In this document: positions 31,795 through 45,350 of the stretch, piece by piece
Numbering within the stretch: the first letter of the stretch is position 1
Layout of the letters: each line of letters starts with the position of its first letter
Assembly: GCA_017591395.1 (NCBI GenBank)
Contig: WEDG01006539.1
Coordinates: 44,738 to 108,737 of the forward strand
DNA length: 64,000 nucleotides
From: Schistocephalus solidus
Taxonomy: Eukaryota; Platyhelminthes; Cestoda; Diphyllobothriidea; Diphyllobothriidae
Direction: 5' to 3'
Program-made: the position numbers and the translations under genes
The notes under the pieces: model-generated
Databases searched by the model: none
Seen by the model: the letters and a program-made list of their open reading frames with translations, nothing else
Told to the model about the DNA's origin: nothing

Positions 31795-33555
31795 TGCCCA
31801 CAAGGCGGATGCATTCAGGACTTGCATGTGCAGTCATTTAGGCTGAAGTATACTTGCGCTGTGTCTATCTCCTTCTCTCTGCTCTCGCTCACCGTGTTCC
31901 GATAGCGGCAGAAATTCAGGACGCGGGTTCAGTAGCTAGCAAAGCTGAAAGGTCAATTTTTAAACTGCACATTTGTAGAGGCTCCGTTTGCCATCCACTA
32001 CTTAAAAAAGACGTTAAACCATGAAGGGTAGATTAGAAGCGCTAAAATTGCTAGACATACTAATTTACTACTTCTGCAACACTGAAAATCAATCAATCAG
32101 AGGACGTCAAACTTCACACTCTGCCCTCACGCTCGAGCAACAATTTTCTAATTTTACACTGACCGATTCGATCGCACTCCCACGCACTGTCGCGACAGTG
32201 GCAGAGTGGCTTCTCCCATTTGGAAGGACTTTTAGAGCGTAAAAAAGCCGTAAATCGTTATGTGACAACCTGCAAGACCTCCAGTAGGAGCTCCAAACCA
32301 AAAATAAAGGCTTGTATGCTGCCCTTAGAGTCGGTTCTAGGGGTAATAACCACTCCAGAGTGACTTGAGATATTTATAATCTCAACAGACTGTGATCTAG
32401 ATCATGCCTGTATTGATAAAGCGGCTAGATATGTGGCCAGTGGAACAGTTAAAATCCTGCCTTTTCCCAGTCTGGGTTTGGTATATGACTGTTTTTTGAC
32501 GGCAAATAAACTGAAATTCGCCCTTGGCAGTTTGACGCTGGCGAACGAGGATGTCCGCAGCGGGAATTAGTTCATAGGGGTGACAGCCTTAGCAGCATGA
32601 ATTACGCACTGTTGGTCTCTCTCTCTCTCCATCTTTCCGCTCCCCGGCGTCAATCTACTGTCGGAGCTCATCAGTCATCTGATGCTGGGATTGGTGTATG
32701 TCTCTGGTAGGGCCCAGTATCCCTCCCACGCATGTAACTCACGACCTACCACCCGCGCAACACACCATATTTTCTCAAAAAGGCGTTCGTTTGGACCTCA
32801 CACGCATTCGAGTGCCATAAAGACCACATTAAAAGGGGATTATTGGCCTGACTCTCAGCCAATCCGTCAATCGTCCACAATGCACGACAGTTTGGCCATT
32901 GATTTCAACTAGGTCCACCGTGTGCTTCACAGCAGCTGGGTGCAGGTGTGCTTACCTGCGTGTGGATAAGGTTAAAGTGATAGTAGACTTCTGAAACCTC
33001 TATATTAGTCCCTCTTCCTGGCCCACCTGAGCAAAATGTCATACCCAAGTTAAGAAGGCTGGAGACGGGATCGCGCACAGGTGGCTGGCGCGGCGTGAGT
33101 CTATACCACCACTCCCTCCCAACCATGTGTGACCATTTTTGGGTGTGCATCCCAATAAAACTTGCCATCCCCTGATCTAGTCCTCGTGTTTACTGCAGTG
33201 CATCCAGCGCGTGACCTGTTTAAGGGACAAAGCACACACAAGGCTGACTGCGAGGTCTGTGAGTAATACACTCAGTTTTCAGATTTCTAAGCCGCGACTT
33301 TTGGCGTCTGGTGCTGGGTTTAAAGCACGTTAGCTTTAGCGTGACAGTTGGACCGTCGATTTTGACGATGACCATTGCGTGCTTTACAACAGGCCGGAGG
33401 CAATTGCAGTGACTTGCGCGTGAATTAGATTAGAGTGATAGCAGACTTTCACTGCATCTACCGCACTCCATCCTCCCTTTCCATCTGGGACCGGTGTCAT
33501 GATAGTGGCACGAATACCGAAGTTAGGATAGGGTGCGGGTAGTTGGCACGGTGAA
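31795..33555 (-). repeat. Series of decayed LINE tail fragments
   Basis: Recognisable pieces are at about 31795-31900, 32812-33130 (TGCCATAAAGACCACATTAA, then GACAGTTTGGCC) and 33342-33555 (GTGACAGTTGGACCGTCGAT and CATCTACCGCACTC). They are much more diverged than the tails at 24 or 41 kb, so they are older insertions. Confidence 0.55.
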
Positions 33556-33559
33556 AATC

Positions 33560-34800
33560 CCCACCTAAGTCTACCATCCCGCTCTCTGGTTCACAACAAC
33601 CAGGTGACCAGGATTTTAACGAACCAACATTGGGCAGCTGCTCGGATCTCAGCTCGCACAGCCGGGACCTGCATGCCTCACCACCTGCTCACAGCGACAC
33701 GGATACCAGCTCTCACGGCCTGGGTCTTTGCGCTACAGAGTTACTATTAGCGAGGATTACACTGAAGTGCCGTGGAGATGGAGTCTCCAGAGCTGACCCT
33801 ACTCTGTCTTCTCTTCGCGAACCTGTCAACCAGCTGGTGATCAAATTCGGCGTAGTGGATTCTTAGGAGACAGATGATGGACATTGAGAGGACTGACTGT
33901 TGAAGACGTTCCATCCTTCCCCCCACTGACCTACACTACTCTGCGTCCGTTTCGCTCGTACAGTTTTTTTATATTGCTATTCTAATCCACCGCGGAATAG
34001 GTATTATGACAGTGCTGTAAAACTGAATTGTTAGTTAATTATTATTACTCTGAGGAGTTTTGACGCCTAAAATGTTTCTGTTGCGGTATTCTCATGTTAA
34101 AAACATGAACCAGGTTTCAAGTTGTGACCTTTTATGACACTTTCAGGTTCTAATCGATCTTTTAGTCATCAGGTTTCCCCAGAAAGCTGCTGTCCCTGGT
34201 TAACTTCCCCACTGGAATCATCAAATTTAAGCTTTTTATATCCCCCCAGAATGGCCCATGAACTCAGTTTTGACTTCGTGGTCTGAGCAGGCGACCAATC
34301 TCGACGATTTTGAACTTTCTAGAGGACTTTTGATCGCTCTCCTGTTCGTTCATATGTCACACAGCCCTGCAATGGAACCAGAAACTCAAACATGCAGTAG
34401 CCTGTGAATAGTAGGCATAAACGAGTGCTGTACAAACAGCACATTCACAACCCTCCGGTGTTGTTACCGTTATTTACAGACAATGCACCGTTTCACCGTT
34501 TCGGATGGACAAATCTACATCTCCATCCCCGTGCCATTTAAAATCGCGTGACACTAAAAAGTGCCTCTGACTGTGAATCAACTAAGAGTGGGTTATTTAC
34601 GTTGCACGTGTATCCGTGCTCTTGACGTCTGACTGATCACAGGGCCTCAAGAGCAAGCTAGGTGGGGTGAAAGGAGTCTGAGCGCAACCATTGGAGCTGC
34701 TTTTTTATCTACCTACTTCTTAACACTTCTGTAGCTCTCGCTAAAGGCAGAGACACAGATCTACCTTCGGTGATGCGCTCGCATTTTTTAGAGCTCTGGT
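33560..34800. other. No feature recognised
   Basis: A 78-codon ORF at 33630 (Ser/His-rich) has no family resemblance. No repeats are seen. Confidence 0.45.
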
Positions 34801-34809
34801 ACCTCAAAC

Positions 34810-34835
34810 CTCTCTCTCTCTCTCTCTCTCTCTCT

Positions 34836-34878
<43 letters not shown>
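34810..34878. repeat. (CT)n microsatellite
   Basis: About 69 bp of CT with one CTTCTT interruption. Confidence 0.95.
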
Positions 34879-34879
<1 letters not shown>

Positions 34880-34881
<2 letters not shown>

Positions 34882-35684
34882 AGGTCTGCTGGTAGGACCA
34901 ACGAGAGTAGTTTCAAGTCAGCTATGAAGTAAGCTGCAGAAATAACCCGCCCCAAGCCTTTTGCTTGCTAAATTTCCCTTCCATTCTACTTAGCCGCCTT
35001 ATCGATCGAGTTAATTTAACGTAGAGGCACATCGAGCGTCCTCCTGTTTCACTTCGCCGTGTGCAGCCTGGCAGGCCCCATCTTATTCGCGAGCCCACCC
35101 CCCACCCCCACGTATCAAAGGACACCATCCTTCACCGCAGCTCACAATAAATAAAACTGCCATCATTGACGTCAGGTGGGAACTAGCTCTACGGAGGATT
35201 CCACGTAACTATGATTAGTCGAGGAGTAAGGAATAACCTTGCTCCTATTTATTTAGGTGTCATTTAGTTTATCCTAGGATATCCCGTATATACGTGTCCA
35301 CTGAACTCCGTTTTGCCGTAGGGAGTTATATATGTGCCTTCAAAGTTAACGTGGCTACGTGACAGTGAGTAATATTCAAGTGGGTGTCCCTTCGGCCTAA
35401 TCGATTTTCAGTGGCCCTCACGCCATGAACACAAAAAGGGGCCCTCGCGATTATAAGTCGAGCTGCCGAGGCCATAAACACGTGCGTCTAAGCAGTGGAT
35501 ACATTCTGATACAAAATATTACCTCCGAGTTTCACTTTTGAGGCAGACTAAATAACCTGTCCACGAATAAGTGCAAAGGTATACATCTCGCAGATAGGAT
35601 TTTTCGAACTTCGTGAGGACGAGTCGAGGAGTGGGAATACAAGCTTATTCCTCGGAAGTCCTAATTGAGCAGTGTTCACTGACA
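34880..35684. other. No feature recognised
   Basis: Unique-looking sequence without coding support. Confidence 0.45.
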
Positions 35685-35835
35685 AAGACTGAAATGGTCA
35701 TTTCTGGCTCATTTGCCGCAATCGACCAGTGATGCCCAAAACCCAGGCTTGGTTTCGAAGTTCGAGTGGCCAGCCCTGGACTGATGATGGCTGATAAGCC
35801 AAAACCAGCCACTTTAATGTTTCTGTGTGGTAATT
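35685..35835. mobile_element. Decayed foldback SINE
   Basis: The left part, ACTGACAAAGACTGAAATGG and TCATTTCTGGCTC, is the complement of the SINE core. The right part, GGACTGATGATGGCTGATAA then GCCA, is a direct core. B-box-like GGTTTCGAAGTTCG lies between. It is the same head-to-head arrangement as 7.2 kb, strongly mutated. Confidence 0.55.
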
Positions 35836-36510
35836 GCCCCAATCACAGTTAATCCGAAATATGCACAACCTTTTTCGTCCCAATTTTTTTATAGGCTTCA
35901 AACTACCTATTTCATTTTATCAACCTCTCTTGAACTTACTTGATCCGCACAAATGTGTCAATTCCACCGGGCCAGTCCGTCCATAGTTTTACTCGTCAGT
36001 GGAATATATGTTGCCACATGCAAGTGGTGTTCATTAATCCATCCAGTAATACCCAACATTTGGATTGCAAACCCCTTGATTCGAGAAATGCTCTCACTGC
36101 TGCCCTAAAGAGCTTGTGTCATGTCTACTGAGTTTAGGACTGCGTCCAGGATTGCTTTGCTTCTGCTGCCGATGCATGTCCTCGCAGCTGAGATTGAAAA
36201 CATGGGGGTGGCCTGGACCCCATGTATCCTGCTTTCAGGATGGAAATGCACCTCGCCTTGCAGTTGTGAGACTACAAAGAACGCGGGCAGTCTCAGGGCT
36301 ATTAGAAGTCAAGATTCGGTTCTTTTTTTTACAGAGAAAGACAGGAACTATAAAATTCTCAGTAACGGCTTCTGCCACCTCAGTTACGGCCCACATGCCC
36401 CTGAGATTCAAACCCCGAGTTTGTTGTTATCTTAGACATTCTAGTCTCAGCAGGGAAAAGAACGTAGGAGAGATGATCTGGTTACGCGTGTTGTATTGAT
36501 CTGTACAGAT

Positions 36511-36532
36511 AAATGTGTGTGTGTGTGTGTGT
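36511..36532. repeat. (GT)n microsatellite
   Basis: About 22 bp of TG. Confidence 0.85.
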
Positions 36533-36611
36533 CGTGTCGTAGCTATGCTGCGCTGGAGATAAGTCCGACCTCGGCTAGGGTCCTCTTGACTACGTCTTGA
36601 CACTGGGCACA

Positions 36612-36614
<3 letters not shown>

Positions 36615-36701
<87 letters not shown>
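36615..36701. repeat. (GA)n microsatellite
   Basis: About 87 bp of GA lying directly beside a LINE tail fragment that begins at 36722. Confidence 0.95.
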
Positions 36702-36703
<2 letters not shown>

Positions 36704-36721
36704 GTATCTGCACCGCAAGTC

Positions 36722-37005
36722 TACGAGCGTTCGACTGTCGGTTTCGACGATGTCCACCATACGCTCCACCGCATAGTGGTCCAGGGACGGTGACTTGCGC
36801 GTGGGATAGTTTTGAGTGATGGCAGACTGGCGCTGCAGCTACCACACTCTCGCTTCCCCCACCCGTATGTGCCCAGTGTCAAGACAGGGTCAAGAAGACC
36901 GGATTTGAAGTGAGACACAGGTGGCTGGCGCGGACAGAGACGCCCCTGACCGTGCCACCACGCTTGACTTGGATCCCGCGCAATGGGAATGCGATAAATG
37001 GCAAG
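36722..37005 (-). mobile_element. Diverged LINE tail
   Basis: GTTCGACTGTCGGTTTCGAC and GTCAAGAAGACCGG with GGTGGCTGGCGCGG match the LINE 3' tail. A short piece in the opposite orientation (CACGTGCAAGTCACCGTCCC) follows at about 37068-37150. Confidence 0.6.
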
Positions 37006-37150
37006 AGTGGCCTGTGCCGTGTGAGCCTGCACCTACACGTGCCACCACGCCTGCCAGTTTAATCTCGCTTAAAACTAACGCACGTGCAAGTCACCGTCCC
37101 TGCACCGCCATGCTGTGGCGTACACGATGGGGGTTGTAAAAATCGACGAT

Positions 37151-39880
<2,730 letters not shown>

Positions 39881-39945
39881 ATGGTCTGTCGGTCCTGTCA
39901 CGCCAGCCTGTCTAGCTCGACATTCTAACACTCACTTTTATTTAT

Positions 39946-40013
39946 TTCGTCTGACGATGGGTTGGTGTGACCAGCTCGAAAATTCACGAGTACAACTCGC
40001 ATTTTCCGACGAA
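39946..40013 (+). ncRNA. Hammerhead-like three-way junction at the PLE-3 3' side
   Basis: TTCGT (39946-39950) precedes CTGACGA (39951-39957), an exact CUGANGA box. One T follows, then an 8-bp stem II (39959-39966 with 39970-39977, loop GTG), then GAAA (39978-39981). A stem III closes through CGAGT/ACTCG (39987-39991 with 39995-39999), and ACGAA (40009-40013) complements TTCGT. The cleavage-site spacing is off by two or three bases and stem II is preceded by an extra T, so this copy is probably inactive. Hammerheads at PLE ends are established knowledge. Confidence 0.6.
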
Positions 40014-40065
40014 CCTCTCCTCTTTTCATTATATCAGCTCGGAATGCATACTATCTCTGATCTAC

Positions 40066-40103
<38 letters not shown>
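40066..40103. repeat. (TA)n microsatellite
   Basis: The TA array joins the PLE-3 flank directly to the inverted arm of the foldback SINE. Confidence 0.9.
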
Positions 40104-40108
<5 letters not shown>

Positions 40109-40347
40109 GGAACCGACAAAGACAAGGGAGACCGGAATGGCCATTTCTGGCCACACTTGGGATTGGGTATGACTGGCTGATGACGGCTAATAAGCCAGAA
40201 ATGGCCATTCCGGTCTCCCTTGTCTTTGTCGGTTCCATTTCATCATATGCTACACGTCGCTATGCGACCGCCTGCGAGGGCTCTAGTCTGAGCTCCAGGG
40301 CACAACGGAACATACATGTTCCTTAAGCAGATCGCTGAGCCCCACAC
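40104..40347 (+). mobile_element. Foldback SINE with intact hammerhead-like core
   Basis: The left arm 40104-40151 and right arm 40194-40241 are perfect reverse complements, 48 of 48, with a 42-nt spacer holding stem I 5' strand and CTGATGA. Downstream comes the SINE body (CTACACGTCGCTATGCGACC, GAGCTCCAGGGCAC), the hairpin GGAACA/TGTTCC and then a (TA)n tail at 40348-40368. The tRNA A box is absent. It matches the minus-strand element at 3.3-3.5 kb closely in the body. Confidence 0.8.
40171..40215 (+). ncRNA. Best-preserved SINE hammerhead-like core
   Basis: Stem I GACTGG 40171-40176 pairs with CCGGTC 40210-40215 (6 bp, one G-U). CTGATGA is at 40177-40183. Stem II GGCT/AGCC is at 40185-40188 and 40193-40196 with loop AATA. 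GAAA is at 40198-40201. ATGGCCAT forms a minimal or dimeric stem III, and ATT is the NUH site. An outer GGG (40165-40167) can pair with CCC (40217-40219) across an internal loop, as in natural type I hammerheads. One departure is that the pair closing stem II next to the core is C-A instead of the usual G-C. Confidence 0.6.
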
Positions 40348-40597
40348 TATATATATATATATATATAGTCATGTCCGAAGCACCTGACTCCATGTCCTGC
40401 ACTTAATAATTCTCAGAAATTATTTCCCCGATTATTCTCTGGAGTCCATATACCGTGAAAACCGCATAGAGAACGCTGGGGACCCACTGAGGAGCCGAAC
40501 CCCTCGTTGCTGTGTCACACAGCAGCAGAAACATCGGCGAAACACGTGTCTGGGCTTTTAGCTAGTACCTATGTCGGAAGTACGCGTATAACGTCTT

Positions 40598-40601
<4 letters not shown>

Positions 40602-40647
<46 letters not shown>

Positions 40648-40659
40648 TATAGTATATAT

Positions 40660-40693
<34 letters not shown>
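40602..40693. repeat. (TA)n array adjoining LINE tail
   Basis: About 92 bp of TA with few interruptions. The LINE 3' end begins at its edge (GGCAGTTCGACCGTC at 40694). Confidence 0.9.
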
Positions 40694-41490
40694 GGCAGTT
40701 CGACCGTCAATTTCGACGAAGTCCACCGTATGCTCCACACCAGGTGGTGCAGGGACGGTGACTTGCGCGTGAATTAGTTTTAAGTGATAGTAGCCTTGCG
40801 CTGCAGCTACCGCACTCTCTCCTCCTCCCCCACCTGAGCCCGGTGTCAAGACAGAGTCAAGAAGACCGGAGATGGGAGAGGGCGCAGGTGGCTGGCGCGG
40901 CCGGAGCCGCCCCTGGGCGTGCCACCATACCTGAATCGGATCCCACGAAGTGGGAGTGCCATAAAGGCCACATTAAGAAGGAGCCATTGCAACCTGACTC
41001 TCAGTCCGCCAGTCAACCACTCCACACAAAACACACATTGGGCTGATCACGCGGTCATAGTTATCCCATCAGTTGGCAACCTTCCAAGCCACGGCTTTTA
41101 GCGCACCATGATAGTTTCAAGCGCGTCAGATTGTTTATAGTGAGGAAAATACGCTGAGCTGTCGACCTTACTCTCTCCCCCACCCCCACAATCAGACCAC
41201 TGTCCGAGCCGGTCAGTTGTCTGATGCGGAAGCGGGCGCAGCTGCTAGTGACCTCGTCTACGTGTGTTACGTACACGACCTGGCCCCCCAAACACAAGCA
41301 CCAGGATTTCACACAACAGGGGGTTGAATGGCTTACATCTCACATGTGTGAGATAGCCAGAGGTCACGTTAAGAAGGAGCCATCGCAGCCTGACTCTCAG
41401 ACCACCAGTCAGCCACTCCACACAACACACATTTGACTAACTGCGAGGTCTGAGTGTAATTGTCAGTTGGCAACCTTCCAACCACGGCAC
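40694..41490 (-). mobile_element. LINE tail, variant b (5'-truncated insertion)
   Basis: It has the same 3' end as the other tails. The distal module is variant b, containing AGGTCACGTTAAGAAGGAGC and the palindrome CTCACATGTGTGAG. The same variant is seen at 10.26-10.56 kb and 63.75-64.0 kb. It has no coding part and meets the tail of copy 2 at about 41490. Confidence 0.7.
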
Positions 41491-42248
41491 CCAACGTAAC
41501 CGCACTCTCTTCTCCTCCCCCCACCTGAGCCCGGTCTCATGACACAGTCAAGAAAACCGGAGATGGGAAAGAGCGCAGGTAGCTGGTGCGGCCGGAGCCG
41601 CTCCTGGGAGTACCACCACACCTGGCACGGATCCCACAGAGTGGGAGTGCCATAAAGACCACATTAAGAAGGAGCCATTGCAGCCTGAATCTCAGTCCGC
41701 CAGTCAGCCACTCCACACAAAACACACATTGGGCTGACCACGCGGTCCATGTTATCCCGTCAGTTGGCAACCTTCCAAGCCATGGCTTTTAGCGCACCGT
41801 GATAGTTTTAAGCGCGTCGGATTATTTATAGTGAGGAACATGCGCTGAGCTGTCGACCTCACTCTCTCCCCAAAGCCCCACAATTAGACACTGTTCAAGC
41901 CGGTCAGTTGCCTGATGTGGGAGTGGGCGCATTGGCTGACGGATCGGCGTACCCGTCTTCGCGCGCCACAGCACGACCTGGCCTCCATAACGCACACACC
42001 AGGATTCACTAACTCAGGGGATATGAAGCAGCCATCGCCGTCTGACTCCCAGTCCACTGGTCAGACACACGACACACACAGCACATACACTGAGCCAACG
42101 GCGTGGTCTGGTGGAAGCGTCAGATTGGCAAATTTCCAACCACGGTTTCTAGGAAACCGTGATATACTCTGGTGAATGGTGATTATGAGGGTGTTGTCAA
42201 TGTATTGGTGTAGGTAGTGTGCGCTGATGTAGCTTAGCCTCCGGTGGT

Positions 42249-43100
42249 TTACCGCAGGTTGTCGTGGAGGCACATATGTCCTAATAGGCCCATGTGGTGT
42301 GTAAATGTGCGGGAGCAGTAAAGGCAGTGGAGGCGGGTGTGGTGAATGGATGTCGGAGCCATAGGCACTGGTTCACCAGCCACCGTGCGATGGATTCGCA
42401 GGTGACCGACCAGGCCGATGCGTGAGTTGAAGTTGCGGTCACAGTATGGGCAGGAGAAATCGGTAGAGGCTGAGGGTATGTCATTCATGGAAGTAGGTGT
42501 GGCAGGGGCGCTAAGAATTGCAGGAGCGGAGGGTGTGCATGGTGTATCGGTGTTGTCGGCATTGTGGTGAATTCCGCTGTCATGGATGCGCATGTGACCG
42601 AAATGCCCATGCGATGAGTGAATGCGCGAGGACAGTGAGGACAGCGGAGGCGACGATCTCTGCTGTGTGATGGTGCTCCAGGCACTGGCTCACCGGTCTC
42701 TATACGATGTGTTCGCAAATGACCGACCAGGCCGATGCGCCAGGTGAATATGCGGTCGCATTGAGTACATCTTAGGAGAGATTCCCCATCGCTGATGGTG
42801 GTGGTGGTGATAGTGAAGGCGAAGGCGGTGGTGGTTGCGGTGGTGGGGGTAGCAGGCGATGAGTAGATGGATCTGATCTCTATGATGGTGGGAGTAATGG
42901 AATTGATGCCAGGAGTGAGGGTGGGGGAATCAGAAGGAGGGTTGGCAGAATTTGACGTAGAAATTGGAATTGTCGGATTGTTGGTGCATTGCGTCCGAAG
43001 ATGTCCAACCAGGCCGATTCACGCGCGGAAAATGCGTTGACAGCGCGGGCATGTTGGCAGGGCCTGAGCATTGGCGGTGTTGGTCCGGGGCGCTGGTGAC
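42249..43100 (-). pseudogene. LINE copy 2 zinc-finger array
   Basis: Frame 42593-42249 encodes two intact fingers, [21 protein letters not shown] and CLYCSRTFTHHMGLLGHMCL-H, ending HDNLR and stop. This shows the fifth, C-terminal finger that is broken in copies 1 and 3. Upstream fingers are in other frames (MRTHRIETGEPVPGAP at 42718-42485). Confidence 0.7.
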
Positions 43101-43180
43101 TTTCGTGCCGCTCCTTTGGCCTTGGCGGCGGTGATCTGGTTGGCCTCATAGATTTCTGAACCAGTCCCCACTGATCGTTT

Positions 43181-44706
43181 CTATGCCGGTCTATCCTGGG
43201 CGAGGTCCTCCCAGGTCTCCGAGTTGATTTGCAGTTGCTTCAGCAATTTCTTCAAAGTGTCCTTGTAGCGTCGTTTTTGACCTCCTTGCCGGCTAGAACC
43301 CGTAGCAAAATCTCCGTATGAAAGTCGTTTGGGTAGTCGCTCGTCGTCCATTCTTACCAGGTGGCCGCTCCATCGCAGTTGCATCTCATGCCGCAGCTGG
43401 ATTCCGGTCCGCTCCAGGACTTCCGTGTCCGGGACTTCCGTGTACCCAGCAGCTCCTGTACTTGCGGATGCAGCTCGAGTACTGGGAGTGATTCAGATTC
43501 CCAGTGCTTGAGATTCCTGGCGGTTCAGGTATACCGTCCAGGTTTCCGCTCCGTATAGGAGTGTCGTCACGACGACGGCCTTTTACATCTTCAGTTTGGT
43601 GTTCAGGTGAATACCGTGGCGATTCCACATGGAGGCCGGCAGCCTGCCGAAGACCTGACTAGCTTTGGAGATCCGTTGGGCAACCTCATCATCGATTCTC
43701 GTGTTGCGCGACATCGTGCTTCCTAGAAAAGCGAAGGTTTCCACGTTTTGAGTTGAGCACCGTTGACATTGATTAGGGCAGCATTGTATTCCGCGCTGGG
43801 TGGCGGCTGGTGCATGACAACCATTTTGGCTGTACTGATTGTTAATCCGAAATCGGCGCAGCCTTCGGCGAAGAGGTCCATGCTCCTTTTGCATGTCCTC
43901 CTCCGTCACATGTTAAGGGCGCAGTCGTCCGCGAAGAGCAAGTCATGGACTGTAGTCGTAGACACGCGCGTTGGAGCCTGCATACGCCAACTGTTGAGAA
44001 GTTGCCCGTCAGTTCTGTAGGCGACGCGGATACCAGGCTGCTCATCACGGTAGGCGTCTATCAGAATAGCCGAGAACATGATACTGAAGAGGGTGGGGGC
44101 CAGTACGCAGCCCTGCTTCACTCCGTTGGTCATTGCGAATGCTTCGGATACCGTCCCGTTGTCAGTGACGCGCGCCGTCATCCCCTCATGAAGCTGACGC
44201 ACCATGTGCGTGAACCACTCAGGACAACCACATTTCTGCATGATTTTCCACAGTCCGTCACGATTAACCGTGTCAAAGGCTTTCGTTAGATCCACGAAGG
44301 TAGTGTATAGGTGTGTTCGCATCTCCTGACACTTCTCTTGTAGCTGGCGGGCGGCAAAGATCATATGGGTTGTTCCGCGGTATCGGCGCAAGCCACATTG
44401 GCTTTCCGGGAGAAGGCCCTGCTCTAGGTGACCGTTCAGACGATTGAGAAGGATACGGGCGAAGATCTTCCCGGCGAAGTTGAGCAACTAGATGCCTCTG
44501 TGATTATCACAGAGTTGCCGGTTCCCCTTACGTTTGTAGAGATGGACGATGGTCGCGTCTTTGAACTCCTGATGAACTTGCCCTTTGCGCCACATCTCCT
44601 GGATGAGTGTTGTGAGTTCTGCCATCAGCCGGGGCCCACCATGCTTGTAGACTTCCGGTGGGATTGCGTCGGATCCTGGTGCTTTACCGCTGGAAATCTG
44701 CTGCAC
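43181..44706 (-). pseudogene. LINE copy 2 reverse transcriptase, broken
   Basis: The palm is intact over 44487-43906: [21 protein letters not shown] and LLFADDCAL. A TAG at about 44490 interrupts HRGI-stop-LLNFAGK. Frames change near 43909 and 43500, where a local rearrangement replaces the block before [21 protein letters not shown] sequence. Confidence 0.75.
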
Positions 44707-45332
44707 GGCCGGATGGTTTCTGGTAGGGAAGGCGGCAGATCCAGGTCATTTTTCGTGTCCACGTGAGGGAGCCGGTCAATGGCAGCATCGGAGATGGCTG
44801 ATGAGCAATTAAGGACACTTTTGAAGTGCTCGGCCCAGCGCTTCAGAATTTTCGATTTCTCTGTCAGCAGTGTTGTGCCGTCCGAGCTGAGCAGTGGTGC
44901 GGTCCCCTTGATACACGAACCGTAGATGGCCTTGATGGCTTTGAAGACGTTTTTAATTTCATTGCGGTCCGCATACCCCTGGATTTCCTCAGCCTTTCGG
45001 ATTATCCAGGCATCCTGCATCCCTCGCAGCCGTCGCTGTACAATGCGCCGGCATCTGAAGAAGGCTGCTTTGGTGGCGTCAATCCGAAGGTCCATGTAGG
45101 CTTTGTGTAGTCCATTCTTCTCCGCGAGTAAGTTGCTGATGTCGGCGTCATTGTCGTCAAACCAGTCCTGGTGTTGACGGCATGCGCGTCCGAGGACATC
45201 GTGGGCGATGGACTGGATGATATTTCGCAGTGGACCCCATTGTGTCTCCACTGTAGCATTATCAGCTGGAGCATGTAGGTCCTCCAGTTTCTCGGTTATT
45301 TGTTTGCTGAAATCAAAACAGTGAGCAGGCAA
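44625..45332 (-). pseudogene. LINE copy 2 EN-RT linker
   Basis: It encodes the spacer between the two enzymes ([18 protein letters not shown], then [20 protein letters not shown]). At its end the same one-base loss as in copy 1 (CGGCCGG instead of CGGCCCGG, at about 44708) throws the RT out of frame. Confidence 0.75.
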
Positions 45333-45350
45333 ATTTAATAAAAGAGTATT

